Origin: Parapristionchus giblindavisi | Taxonomy: Eukaryota > Nematoda > Chromadorea > Rhabditida > Diplogasteridae | Length of the DNA: 64,000 bases | Direction of reading: 5' to 3' | Assembly (NCBI GenBank): GCA_943737045.1 | Contig: CALSFV010000003.1 | Location: 1,937,001-2,001,000 of the forward strand | Part shown: piece by piece, positions 1 through 12,946 of the stretch | Numbering within the stretch: the stretch's first letter is position 1 | Layout: each line of letters begins with the position of its first letter | The notes under the pieces: generated by a model | What the model was told of the DNA's origin: nothing | The model's database searches: none | What the model saw: only the letters and a program-made list of their open reading frames with translations | Position numbers and translations under genes: made by a program

Positions 1-246
1 GAAGCAAGGGGCTAGCCCAGATTCGACCAGGGTATTACACAGAAGCAAGGGGCTAGCCCAGATTCGACCAGGGTATCACTCAGAAGCAAGGGGCTAGCCC
101 AGATTCGACCAGGGTATCACTCAGAAGCAAGGGGCTAGCCCAGATTCGACCAGGGAATCACTCAGAAGCAAGGGGCTAGCCCAGATTCGACCAGGGTATC
201 ACTCAGAAGCAAGGGGCTAGCCCAGATTCGACCAGGGAATCACTCA

Positions 247-287
247 GAAGCAAGGGGCTAGCCCAGATTCGACCAGGGAATCACTCA
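247..287 (+). repeat. Reference copy of the consensus 41-bp monomer
   Basis: This unit carries the majority base at every site and is given as the reference for the array. GC content is 23 of 41. The palindrome GGGCTAGCCC occupies unit positions 9-18. No open reading frame, no CENP-B box and no complete tRNA-type promoter is visible in it. Confidence 0.95.
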
Positions 288-2706
288 GAAGCAAGGGGCT
301 AGCCCAGATTCGACCAGGGAATCACTCAGAAGCAAGGGGCTAGCCCAGATTCGACCAGGGAATCACTCAGAAGCAAGGGGCTAGCCCATATTCGACCAGG
401 GAATCACTAAGAAGCAAGGGGCTAGCCCAGATTCGACCAGGGAATCTCTCAGAAGCAAGGGGCTAGCCCAGATTCGACCAGGGAATAACTCAGAAGGAAG
501 GGGCTAGCCCAGATTCGACCAGGGAATCACTCAGAAGCAAGGGGCTAGCCCAGATTCGACCAGGGAATCACTCAGAAGCAAGGGGCTATCCCAGATTCGA
601 CCAGGGAATCACTCAGAAGCAAGGGGCTAGCCCAGATTCGACCAGGGAATCACTCAGAAGCAAGGGGCTAGCCCAGATTCGACCAGGGAATCACTCAGAA
701 GCAAGGGTCTAGCCCAGATTCGACCAGGGAATCACTCAGAAGCAAGGGGCTAGCCCAGATTCGACCAGGGTATAACTCAGAAGGAAGGGGCTAGCCCAGA
801 TTCGACCAGGGAATCACTCAGAAGCAAGGGGCTAGCCCAGATTCGACCAGGGAATCACTCAGAAGCAAGGGGCTAGCCCAGATTCGACCAGGGAATCACT
901 CAGAAGCAAGGGGCTAGCCCATATTCGACCAGGGAATCACTCAGAAGCAAGGGGCTAGCCCATATTCGACCAGGGTATCACTCAGAAGCAAGGGGCTAGC
1001 CCAGATTCGACCAGGGTATCACTCAGAAGCAAGGGGCTAGCCCAGATTCGACCAGGGTATCACTCAGAAGCAAGGGGCTAGCCCAGATTCGACCAGGGTA
1101 TCACTCAGAAGCAAGGGGCTAGCCCAGATTCGACCAGGGAATCACTCAGAAGCAAGGGGCTAGCCCAGATTCGACCAGGGTATCACTCAGAAGCAAGGGG
1201 CTAGCCCAGATTCGACCAGGGTATCACTCAGAAGCAAGGGGCTAGCCCAGATTCGACCAGGGAATCACTCAGAAGCAAGGGGCTAGCCCAGATTCGACCA
1301 GGGAATCACTAAGAAGCAAGGGGCTAGCCCAGATTCGACCAGGGTATCACTCAGAAGCAAGGGGCTAGCCCTGATTCGACTTGGGAATCACTCAGAAGCA
1401 AGGGGCTAGCCCAGATTCGACCAGGGTATCACTCAGAAGCAAGGGGCTAGCCCATATTCGACCAGGGTATCACTCAGAAGCAAGGGGCTAGCCCAGATTC
1501 GACCAGGGTATCACTCAGAAGCAAGGGGCTAGCCCAGATTCGACCAGGGTATCACTCAGAAGCAAGGGGCTAGCCCAGATTCGACCAGGGAATCACTCAG
1601 AAGCAAGGGGCTAGCCCAGATTCGACCAGGGTATCACTCAGAAGCAAGGGGCTAGCCCAGATTCGACCAGGGAATCACTCAGAAGCAAGGGGCTAGCCCA
1701 GATTCGACCAGGGAATCACTCAGAAGCAAGGGGCTAGCCCAGATTCGACCAGGGTATCACTCAGAAGCAAGGGGCTAGCCCAGATTCGACCAGGGTATCA
1801 CTCAGAAGCAAGGGGCTAGCCCAGATTCGACCAGGGTATCACTCAGAAGCAAGGGGCTAGCCCAGATTCGACCAGGGAATCACTCAGAAGCAAGGGGCTA
1901 GCCCAGATTCGACCAGGGAATCACTCATAAGCAAGGGGCTAGCCCAGATTCGACCAGGGAATCACTCAGAAGCAAGGGGCTAGCCCAGAGTCGACCAGGG
2001 AATCAATCAGAAGCAAGGGGCTAGCCCAGATTCGACCAGGGTATCACTCAGAAGCAAGGGGCTAGCCCAGATTCGACCAGGGTATCACTCAGAAGCAAGG
2101 GGCTAGCCCAGATTCGACCAGGGTATCACTCAGAAGCAAGGGGCTAGCCCAGATTCGACCAGGGTATCACTCAGAAGCAAGGGGCTAGCCCAGATTCGAC
2201 CAGGGAATCACTCAGAAGCAAGGGGCTAGCCCAGATTCGACCAGGGAATCACTCAGAAGCAAGGGGCTATCCCAGATTCGACCAGGGAATCACTCAGAAG
2301 CAAGGGGCTAGCCCATATTCGACCAGGGAATCACTCAGAAGCAAGGGGCAAGCCCAGATTCGACCAGGGTATCACTCAGAAGCAAGGGGCTAGCCCAGAT
2401 TCGACCAGGGAATCACTCAGAAGCAAGGGGCTAGCCCAGATTCGACCAGGGAATCACTCAGAAGCGAGGGGCTAGCCCAGATTCGACCAGGGAATCACTC
2501 AGAAGCAAGGGGCTAGCCCAGATTCGACCAGGGTATCACTCAGAAGCAAGGGGCTAGCCCATATTCGACCAGGGTATCACTCAGAAGCAAGGGGCTAGCC
2601 CAGATTCGACCAGGGTATCACTCAGAAGCAAGGGGCTAGCCCAGATTCGACCAGGGAATCACTCAGAAGCAAGGGGCTAGCCCAGATTCGACCAGGGTAT
2701 CACTCA

Positions 2707-2739
2707 GAAGCAAGGCGCTAGCCCAGATTCCACCACTCA
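2707..2739 (+). repeat. 33-bp short monomer (8-bp deletion variant), first copy
   Basis: This unit matches the 41-bp monomer but lacks eight bases (AGGGAATC) between ACC and ACTCA. It also has AAGGCGCT instead of AAGGGGCT and ATTCCACC instead of ATTCGACC. It is followed by a distinctive full monomer with GAAGCGAGG and CCCTGATT. The short unit recurs dozens of times through the array, nearly always with the same following unit, so the pair moves as a module. Between about 21.7 and 44.4 kb the short units have lost the AAGGCGCT variant, which separates the middle zone from both flanks. Confidence 0.9.
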
Positions 2740-5700
2740 GAAGCGAGGGGCTAGCCCTGATTCGACCAGGGAATCACTCAGAAGCAAGGGGCTAGCCCAG
2801 ATTCGACCAGGGAATCACTCAGAAGCAAGGGGCTATCCCAGATTCGACCAGGGAATCACTCAGAAGCAAGGGGCTAGCCCAGATTCGACCAGGGAATCAC
2901 TCAGAAGCAAGGGGCTAGCCCAGATTCGACCAGGGAATCACTCAGAAGCAAGGGGCTAGCCCAGATTCGACCAGGGAATCACTCAGAAGCAAGGGGCTAG
3001 CCCAGATTCGACCAGGGAATCACTCAGAAGCAAGGGGCTATCCCAGATTCGTCCAGGGAATCACTCAGAAGCAAGGGGCTAGCCCAGATTCGACCAGGGA
3101 ATCACTCAGAAGCAAGAGGCTAGCCCAGATTCGACCAGGGAATCACTCAGAAGCAAGGGGCTAGCCCAGATTCGACCAGGGAATCACTCAGAAGCAAGGG
3201 GCAAGCCCAGATTCGACCAGGGTATAACTCAGAAGGAAGGGGCTAGCCCAGATTCGACCAGGGAATCACTCAGAAGCAAGGGGCTAGCCCAGATTCGACC
3301 AGGGAATCACTCAGAAGCAAGGGGCTAGCCCATATTCGACCAGGGAATCACTCAGAAGCAAGGGGCTAGCCCATATTCGACCAGGGTATCACTCAGAAGC
3401 AAGGGGCTAGCCCAGATTCGACCAGGGTATCACTCAGAAGCAAGGGGCTAGCCCAGATTCGACCAGGGTATCACTCAGAAGCAAGGGGCTAGCCCAGATT
3501 CGACCAGGGAATCACTCAGAAGCAAGGGGCTAGCCCAGATTCGACCAGGGAATCACTCAGAAGCAAGGGGCTATCCCAGATTCGACCAGGGAATCACTCA
3601 GAAGCAAGGGGCTAGCCCAGATTCGACCAGGGAATCACTCAGAAGCAAGGGGCTAGCCCAGATTCGACCAGGGTATCACTCAGAAGCAAGGGGCTAGCCC
3701 AGATTCGACCAGGGAATCACTCAGAAGCAAGGGGCTAGCCCAGATTCGACCAGGGAATCACTCAGAAGCGAGGGGCTAGCCCAGATTCGACCAGGGAATC
3801 ACTCAGAAGCAAGGGGCTAGCCCAGATTCGACCAGGGTATCACTCAGAAGCAAGGGGCTAGCCCATATTCGACCAGGGTATCACTCAGAAGCAAGGCGCT
3901 AGCCCAGATTCCACCACTCAGAAGCGAGGGGCTAGCCCTGATTCGACCAGGGAATCACTCAGAAGCAAGGGGCTAGCCCAGATTCGACCAGGGAATCACT
4001 CAGAAGCAAGGGGCTAGCCCAGATTCGACCAGGGTATCACTCAGAAGCAAGGGGCTAGCCCAGATTCGACCAGGGAATCACTCAGAAGCAAGGGGCTAGC
4101 CCAGATTCGACCAGGGTATCACTCAGAAGCAAGGCGCTAGCCCAGATTCCACCACTCAGAAGCGAGGGGCTAGCCCTGATTCGACCAGGGAATCACTCAG
4201 AAGCAAGGGGCTAGCCCAGATTCGACCAGGGAATCACTCAGAAGCAAGGGGCTATCCCAGATTCGACCAGGGAATCACTCAGAAGCAAGGGGCTAGCCCA
4301 GATTCGACCAGGGAATCACTCAGAAGCAAGGGGCTAGCCCAGATTCGACCAGGGAATCACTCAGAAGCAAGGGGCTAGCCCATATTCGACCAGGGTATCA
4401 CTCAGAAGCAAGGGGCTAGCCCATATTCGACCAGGGTATCACTCAGAAGCAAGGGGCTAGCCCATATTCGACCAGGGTATCACTCAGAAGCAAGGGGCTA
4501 GCCCAGATTCGACCAGGGAATCACTCAGAAGCAAGGGGCTAGCCCAGATTCGACCAGGGAATCACTCAGAAGCAAGGGGCTATCCCAGATTCGACCAGGG
4601 AATCACTCAGAAGCAAGGGGCTAGCCCAGATTCGACCAGGGAATCACTCAGAAGCAAGGGGCTATCCCAGATTCGACCAGGGAATCACTCAGAAGCAAGG
4701 GGCTAGCCCAGATTCGACCAGGGAATCACTCAGAAGCAAGGGGCTAGCCCAGATTCGACCAGGGTATCACTCAGAAGCAAGGGGCTAGCCCAGATTCGAC
4801 CAGGGAATCACTCAGAAGCAAGGGGCTAGCCCAGATTCGACCAGGGAATCACTCAGAAGCGAGGGGCTAGCCCAGATTCGACCAGGGAATCACTCAGAAG
4901 CAAGGGGCTAGCCCAGATTCGACCAGGGTATCACTCAGAAGCAAGGGGCTAGCCCATATTCGACCAGGGTATCACTCAGAAGCAAGGCGCTAGCCCAGAT
5001 TCCACCACTCAGAAGCGAGGGGCTAGCCCTGATTCGACCAGGGAATCACTCAGAAGCAAGGGGCTGCCCAGATTCGACCAGGGAATCACTCAGAAGCAAG
5101 GGGCTAGCCCAGATTCGACCAGGGTATCACTCAGAAGCAAGGGGCTAGCCCAGATTCGACCAGGGAATCACTCAGAAGCAAGGGGCTAGCCCAGATTCGA
5201 CCAGGGTATCACTCAGAAGCAAGGCGCTAGCCCAGATTCCACCACTCAGAAGCGAGGGGCTAGCCCTGATTCGACCAGGGAATCACTCAGAAGCAAGGGG
5301 CTAGCCCAGATTCGACCAGGGAATCACTCAGAAGCAAGGGGCTATCCCAGATTCGACCAGGGAATCACTCAGAAGCAAGGGGCTAGCCCAGATTCGACCA
5401 GGGAATCACTCAGAAGCAAGGGGCTAGCCCAGATTCGACCAGGGAATCACTCAGAAGCAAGGGGCTAGCCCATATTCGACCAGGGTATCACTCAGAAGCA
5501 AGGGGCTAGCCCATATTCGACCAGGGTATCACTCAGAAGCAAGGGGCTAGCCCATATTCGACCAGGGTATCACTCAGAAGCAAGGGGCTAGCCCAGATTC
5601 GACCAGGGAATCACTCAGAAGCAAGGGGCTAGCCCAGATTCGACCAGGGAATCACTCAGAAGCAAGGGGCTATCCCAGATTCGACCAGGGAATCACTCAG

Positions 5701-8700
5701 AAGCAAGGGGCTAGCCCAGATTCGACCAGGGAATCACTCAGAAGCAAGGGGCTAGCCCAGATTCGACCAGGGAATCACTCAGAAGCAAGGGGCTAGCCCA
5801 GATTCGACCAGGGAATCACTCAGAAGCAAGGGGCTAGCCCAGATTCGACCAGGGTATCACTCAGAAGCAAGGGGCTAGCCCAGATTCGACCAGGGAATCA
5901 CTCAGAAGCAAGGGGCTAGCCCAGATTCGACCAGGGTATCACTCAGAAGCAAGGCGCTAGCCCAGATTCCACCACTCAGAAGCGAGGGGCTAGCCCTGAT
6001 TCGACCAGGGAATCACTCAGAAGCAAGGGGCTAGCCCAGATTCGACCAGGGAATCACTCAGAAGCAAGGGGCTATCCCAGATTCGACCAGGGAATCACTC
6101 AGAAGCAAGGGGCTAGCCCAGATTCGACCAGGGAATCACTCAGAAGCAAGGGGCTAGCCCAGATTCGACCAGGGAATCACTCAGAAGCAAGGGGCTAGCC
6201 CATATTCGACCAGGGTATCACTCAGAAGCAAGGGGCTAGCCCATATTCGACCAGGGTATCACTCAGAAGCAAGGGGCTAGCCCATATTCGACCAGGGTAT
6301 CACTCAGAAGCAAGGGGCTAGCCCAGATTCGACCAGGGAATCACTCAGAAGCAAGGGGCTAGCCCAGATTCGACCAGGGAATCACTCAGAAGCAAGGGGC
6401 TATCCCAGATTCGACCAGGGAATCACTCAGAAGCAAGGGGCTAGCCCAGATTCGACCAGGGAATCACTCAGAAGTAAGGGGCTAGCCCAGATTCGACCAG
6501 GGAATCACTCAGAAGCAAGGGGCTATCCCAGATTCGACCAGGGAATCACTCAGAAGCAAGGGGCTAGCCCAGATTCGACCAGGGAATCACTCAGAAGCAA
6601 GGGGCTAGCCCAGATTCGACCAGGGAATCACTCAGAAGCAAGGGGCTAGCCCAGATTCGACCAGGGAATCACTCAGAAGCAAGGGGCTAGCCCAGATTCG
6701 ACCAGGGAATCACTCAGAAGCAAGGGGCTATCCCAGATTCGTCCAGGGAATCACTCAGAAGCGAGGGGCTAGCCCAGATTCGACCAGGGAATCACTCAGA
6801 AGCAAGGGGCTAGCCCAGATTCGACCAGGGAATCACTCAGAAGCAAGGGGCTAGCCCAGATTCGACCAGGGAATCACTCAGAAGCAAGGGGCTAGCCCAG
6901 ATTCGACCAGGGTATCACTCAGAAGCAAGGCGCTAGCCCAGATTCCACCACTCAGAAGCGAGGGGCTAGCCCTGATTCGACCAGGGAATCACTCAGAAGC
7001 AAGGGGCTAGCCCAGATTCGACCAGGGAATCACTCAGAAGCAAGGGGCTATCCCAGATTCGACCAGGGAATCACTCAGAAGCAAGGGGCTAGCCCAGATT
7101 CGACCAGGGAATCACTCTGAAGCAAGGGGCTAGCCCAGATTCGACCAGGGAATCACTCAGAAGCAAGGGGCTAGCCCATATTCGACCAGGGTATCACTCA
7201 GAAGCAAGGGGCTAGCCCATATTCGACCAGGGTATCACTCAGAAGCAAGGGGCTAGCCCATATTCGACCAGGGTATCACTCAGAAGCAAGGGGCTAGCCC
7301 AGATTCGACCAGGGAATCACTCAGAAGCAAGGGGCTAGCCCAGATTCGACCAGGGAATCACTCAGAAGCAAGGGGCTATCCCAGATTCGACCAGGGAATC
7401 ACTCAGAAGCAAGGGGCTAGCCCAGATTCGACCAGGGAATCACTCAGAAGCAAGGGGCTAGCCCAGATTCGACCAGGGAATCACTCAGAAGCAAGGGGCT
7501 AGCCCAGATTCGACCAGGGAATCACTCAGAAGCAAGGGGCTAGCCCAGATTCGACCAGGGTATCACTCAGAAGCAAGGGGCTAGCCCAGATTCGACCAGG
7601 GAATCACTCAGAAGCAAGGGGCTAGCCCAGATTCGACCAGGGTATCACTCAGAAGCAAGGCGCTAGCCCAGATTCCACCACTCAGAAGCGAGGGGCTAGC
7701 CCTGATTCGACCAGGGAATCACTCAGAAGCAAGGGGCTAGCCCAGATTCGACCAGGGAATCACTCAGAAGCAAGGGGCTATCCCAGATTCGACCAGGGAA
7801 TCACTCAGAAGCAAGGGGCTAGCCCAGATTCGACCAGGGAATCACTCAGAAGCAAGGGGCTAGCCCAGATTCGACCAGGGTATCACTCAGAAGCAAGGGG
7901 CTAGCCCAGATTCGACCAGGGAATCACTCAGAAGCAAGGGGCTAGCCCAGATTCGACCAGGGAATCACTCAGAAGCAAGGGGCTAGCCCAGATTCGACCA
8001 GGGTATTACACAGAAGCAAGGGGCTAGCCCAGATTCGACCAGGGTATTACACAGAAGCAAGGGGCTAGCCCAGATTCGACCAGGGTATCACTCAGAAGCA
8101 AGGGGCTAGCCCAGATTCGACCAGGGAATCACTCAGAAGCAAGGGGCTAGCCCAGATTCGACCAGGGTATCACTCAGAAGCAAGGGGCTAGCCCAGATTC
8201 GACCAGGGAATCACTCAGAAGCAAGGGGCTAGCCCAGATTCGACCAGGGAATCACTCAGAAGCAAGGGGCTAGCCCAGATTCGACCAGGGAATCACTCAG
8301 AAGCAAGGGGCTAGCCCAGATTCGACCAGGGAATCACTCAGAAGCAAGGGGCTAGCCCATATTCGACCAGGGAATCACTAAGAAGCAAGGGGCTAGCCCA
8401 GATTCGACCAGGGAATCTCTCAGAAGCAAGGGGCTAGCCCAGATTCGACCAGGGTATAACTCAGAAGGAAGGGGCTAGCCCAGATTCGACCAGGGAATCA
8501 CTCAGAAGCAAGGGGCTAGCCCAGATTCGACCAGGGTATCACTCAGAAGCAAGGGGCTATCCCAGATTCGACCAGGGAATCACTCAGAAGCAAGGGGCTA
8601 GCCCAGATTCGACCAGGGAATCACTCAGAAGCAAGGGGCTAGCCCAGATTCGACCAGGGAATCACTCAGAAGCAAGGGTCTAGCCCAGATTCGACCAGGG

Positions 8701-11700
8701 AATCACTCAGAAGCAAGGGGCTAGCCCAGATTCGACCAGGGTATAACTCAGAAGGAAGGGGCTAGCCCAGATTCGACCAGGGAATCACTCAGAAGCAAGG
8801 GGCTAGCCCAGATTCGACCAGGGAATCACTCAGAAGCAAGGGGCTAGCCCAGATTCGACCAGGGTATCACTCAGAAGCAAGGGGCTAGCCCAGATTCGAC
8901 CAGGGTATCACTCAGAAGCAAGGGGCTAGCCCAGATTCGACCAGGGTATCACTCAGAAGCAAGGGGCTAGCCCAGATTCGACCAGGGAATCACTCAGAAG
9001 CAAGGGGCTAGCCCAGATTCGACCAGGGAATCACTCATAAGCAAGGGGCTAGCCCAGATTCGACCAGGGAATCACTCAGAAGCAAGGGGCTAGCCCAGAG
9101 TCGACCAGGGAATCAATCAGAAGCAAGGGGCTAGCCCAGATTCGACCAGGGTATCACTCAGAAGCAAGGGGCTAGCCCAGATTCGACCAGGGTATCACTC
9201 AGAAGCAAGGGGCTAGCCCAGATTCGACCAGGGTATCACTCAGAAGCAAGGGGCTAGCCCAGATTCGACCAGGGTATCACTCAGAAGCAAGGGGCTAGCC
9301 CAGATTCGACCAGGGAATCACTCAGAAGCAAGGGGCTAGCCCAGATTCGACCAGGGAATCACTCAGAAGCAAGGGGCTATCCCAGATTCGACCAGGGAAT
9401 CACTCAGAAGCAAGGGGCTAGCCCAGATTCGACCAGGGAATCACTCAGAAGCAAGGGGCAAGCCCAGATTCGACCAGGGTATCACTCAGAAGCAAGGGGC
9501 TAGCCCAGATTCGACCAGGGAATCACTCAGAAGCAAGGGGCTAGCCCAGATTCGACCAGGGAATCACTCAGAAGCGAGGGGCTAGCCCAGATTCGACCAG
9601 GGAATCACTCAGAAGCAAGGGGCTAGCCCAGATTCGACCAGGGTATCACTCAGAAGCAAGGGGCTAGCCCATATTCGACCAGGGTATCACTCAGAAGCAA
9701 GGGGCTAGCCCAGATTCGACCAGGGTATCACTCAGAAGCAAGGGGCTAGCCCAGATTCGACCAGGGAATCACTCAGAAGCAAGGGGCTAGCCCAGATTCG
9801 ACCAGGGTATCACTCAGAAGCAAGGCGCTAGCCCAGATTCCACCACTCAGAAGCGAGGGGCTAGCCCTGATTCGACCAGGGAATCACTCAGAAGCAAGGG
9901 GCTAGCCCAGATTCGACCAGGGAATCACTCAGAAGCAAGGGGCTATCCCAGATTCGACCAGGGAATCACTCAGAAGCAAGGGGCTAGCCCAGATTCGACC
10001 AGGGAATCACTCAGAAGCAAGGGGCTAGCCCAGATTCGACCAGGGAATCACTCAGAAGCAAGGGGCTAGCCCAGATTCGACCAGGGAATCACTCAGAAGC
10101 AAGGGGCTATCCCAGATTCGTCCAGGGAATCACTCAGAAGCAAGGGGCTAGCCCAGATTCGACCAGGGAATCACTCAGAAGCAAGAGGCTAGCCCAGATT
10201 CGACCAGGGAATCACTCAGAAGCAAGGGGCTAGCCCAGATTCGACCAGGGAATCACTCAGAAGCAAGGGGCAAGCCCAGATTCGACCAGGGTATAACTCA
10301 GAAGGAAGGGGCTAGCCCAGATTCGACCAGGGAATCACTCAGAAGCAAGGGGCTAGCCCAGATTCGACCAGGGAATCACTCAGAAGCAAGGGGCTAGCCC
10401 ATATTCGACCAGGGAATCACTCAGAAGCAAGGGGCTAGCCCATATTCGACCAGGGTATCACTCAGAAGCAAGGGGCTAGCCCAGATTCGACCAGGGTATC
10501 ACTCAGAAGCAAGGGGCTAGCCCAGATTCGACCAGGGTATCACTCAGAAGCAAGGGGCTAGCCCAGATTCGACCAGGGTATCACTCAGAAGCAAGGGGCT
10601 AGCCCAGATTCGACCAGGGAATCACTCAGAAGCAAGGGGCTAGCCCAGATTCGACCAGGGAATCACTCAGAAGCAAGGGGCTATCCCAGATTCGACCAGG
10701 GAATCACTCAGAAGCAAGGGGCTAGCCCAGATTCGACCAGGGAATCACTCAGAAGCAAGGGGCTAGCCCAGATTCGACCAGGGTATCACTCAGAAGCAAG
10801 GGGCTAGCCCAGATTCGACCAGGGAATCACTCAGAAGCAAGGGGCTAGCCCAGATTCGACCAGGGAATCACTCAGAAGCGAGGGGCTAGCCCAGATTCGA
10901 CCAGGGAATCACTCAGAAGCAAGGGGCTAGCCCAGATTCGACCAGGGTATCACTCAGAAGCAAGGGGCTAGCCCATATTCGACCAGGGTATCACTCAGAA
11001 GCAAGGCGCTAGCCCAGATTCCACCACTCAGAAGCGAGGGGCTAGCCCTGATTCGACCAGGGAATCACTCAGAAGCAAGGGGCTAGCCCAGATTCGACCA
11101 GGGAATCACTCAGAAGCAAGGGGCTAGCCCAGATTCGACCAGGGTATCACTCAGAAGCAAGGGGCTAGCCCAGATTCGACCAGGGAATCACTCAGAAGCA
11201 AGGGGCTAGCCCAGATTCGACCAGGGTATCACTCAGAAGCAAGGCGCTAGCCCAGATTCCACCACTCAGAAGCGAGGGGCTAGCCCTGATTCGACCAGGG
11301 AATCACTCAGAAGCAAGGGGCTAGCCCAGATTCGACCAGGGAATCACTCAGAAGCAAGGGGCTATCCCAGATTCGACCAGGGAATCACTCAGAAGCAAGG
11401 GGCTAGCCCAGATTCGACCAGGGAATCACTCAGAAGCAAGGGGCTAGCCCAGATTCGACCAGGGAATCACTCAGAAGCAAGGGGCTAGCCCATATTCGAC
11501 CAGGGTATCACTCAGAAGCAAGGGGCTAGCCCATATTCGACCAGGGTATCACTCAGAAGCAAGGGGCTAGCCCATATTCGACCAGGGTATCACTCAGAAG
11601 CAAGGGGCTAGCCCAGATTCGACCAGGGAATCACTCAGAAGCAAGGGGCTAGCCCAGATTCGACCAGGGAATCACTCAGAAGCAAGGGGCTATCCCAGAT

Positions 11701-12946
11701 TCGACCAGGGAATCACTCAGAAGCAAGGGGCTAGCCCAGATTCGACCAGGGAATCACTCAGAAGCAAGGGGCTAGCCCAGATTCGACCAGGGAATCACTC
11801 AGAAGCAAGGGGCTAGCCCAGATTCGACCAGGGAATCACTCAGAAGCAAGGGGCTAGCCCAGATTCGACCAGGGTATCACTCAGAAGCAAGGGGCTAGCC
11901 CAGATTCGACCAGGGAATCACTCAGAAGCAAGGGGCTAGCCCAGATTCGACCAGGGTATCACTCAGAAGCAAGGCGCTAGCCCAGATTCCACCACTCAGA
12001 AGCGAGGGGCTAGCCCTGATTCGACCAGGGAATCACTCAGAAGCAAGGGGCTAGCCCAGATTCGACCAGGGAATCACTCAGAAGCAAGGGGCTATCCCAG
12101 ATTCGACCAGGGAATCACTCAGAAGCAAGGGGCTAGCCCAGATTCGACCAGGGAATCACTCAGAAGCAAGGGGCTAGCCCAGATTCGACCAGGGAATCAC
12201 TCAGAAGCAAGGGGCTAGCCCATATTCGACCAGGGTATCACTCAGAAGCAAGGGGCTAGCCCATATTCGACCAGGGTATCACTCAGAAGCAAGGGGCTAG
12301 CCCATATTCGACCAGGGTATCACTCAGAAGCAAGGGGCTAGCCCAGATTCGACCAGGGAATCACTCAGAAGCAAGGGGCTAGCCCAGATTCGACCAGGGA
12401 ATCACTCAGAAGCAAGGGGCTATCCCAGATTCGACCAGGGAATCACTCAGAAGCAAGGGGCTAGCCCAGATTCGACCAGGGAATCACTCAGAAGTAAGGG
12501 GCTAGCCCAGATTCGACCAGGGAATCACTCAGAAGCAAGGGGCTATCCCAGATTCGACCAGGGAATCACTCAGAAGCAAGGGGCTAGCCCAGATTCGACC
12601 AGGGAATCACTCAGAAGCAAGGGGCTAGCCCAGATTCGACCAGGGAATCACTCAGAAGCAAGGGGCTAGCCCAGATTCGACCAGGGAATCACTCAGAAGC
12701 AAGGGGCTAGCCCAGATTCGACCAGGGAATCACTCAGAAGCAAGGGGCTATCCCAGATTCGTCCAGGGAATCACTCAGAAGCGAGGGGCTAGCCCAGATT
12801 CGACCAGGGAATCACTCAGAAGCAAGGGGCTAGCCCAGATTCGACCAGGGAATCACTCAGAAGCAAGGGGCTAGCCCAGATTCGACCAGGGAATCACTCA
12901 GAAGCAAGGGGCTAGCCCAGATTCGACCAGGGTATCACTCAGAAGC

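Noticed and set aside
247..287. CENP-B box in the monomer (TTCG followed by a GGG block)
   Set aside because: ATTCGACCAGGGAA does not fit NTTCGNNNNANNCGGGN: the required A and CGGG positions do not match.
247..287. tRNA-derived repeat or RNA polymerase III B box (GATTCGACC)
   Set aside because: Only the TTCGA core matches the B box; the flanking GG and TCC are missing, no A box at proper spacing is visible and no cloverleaf folds.
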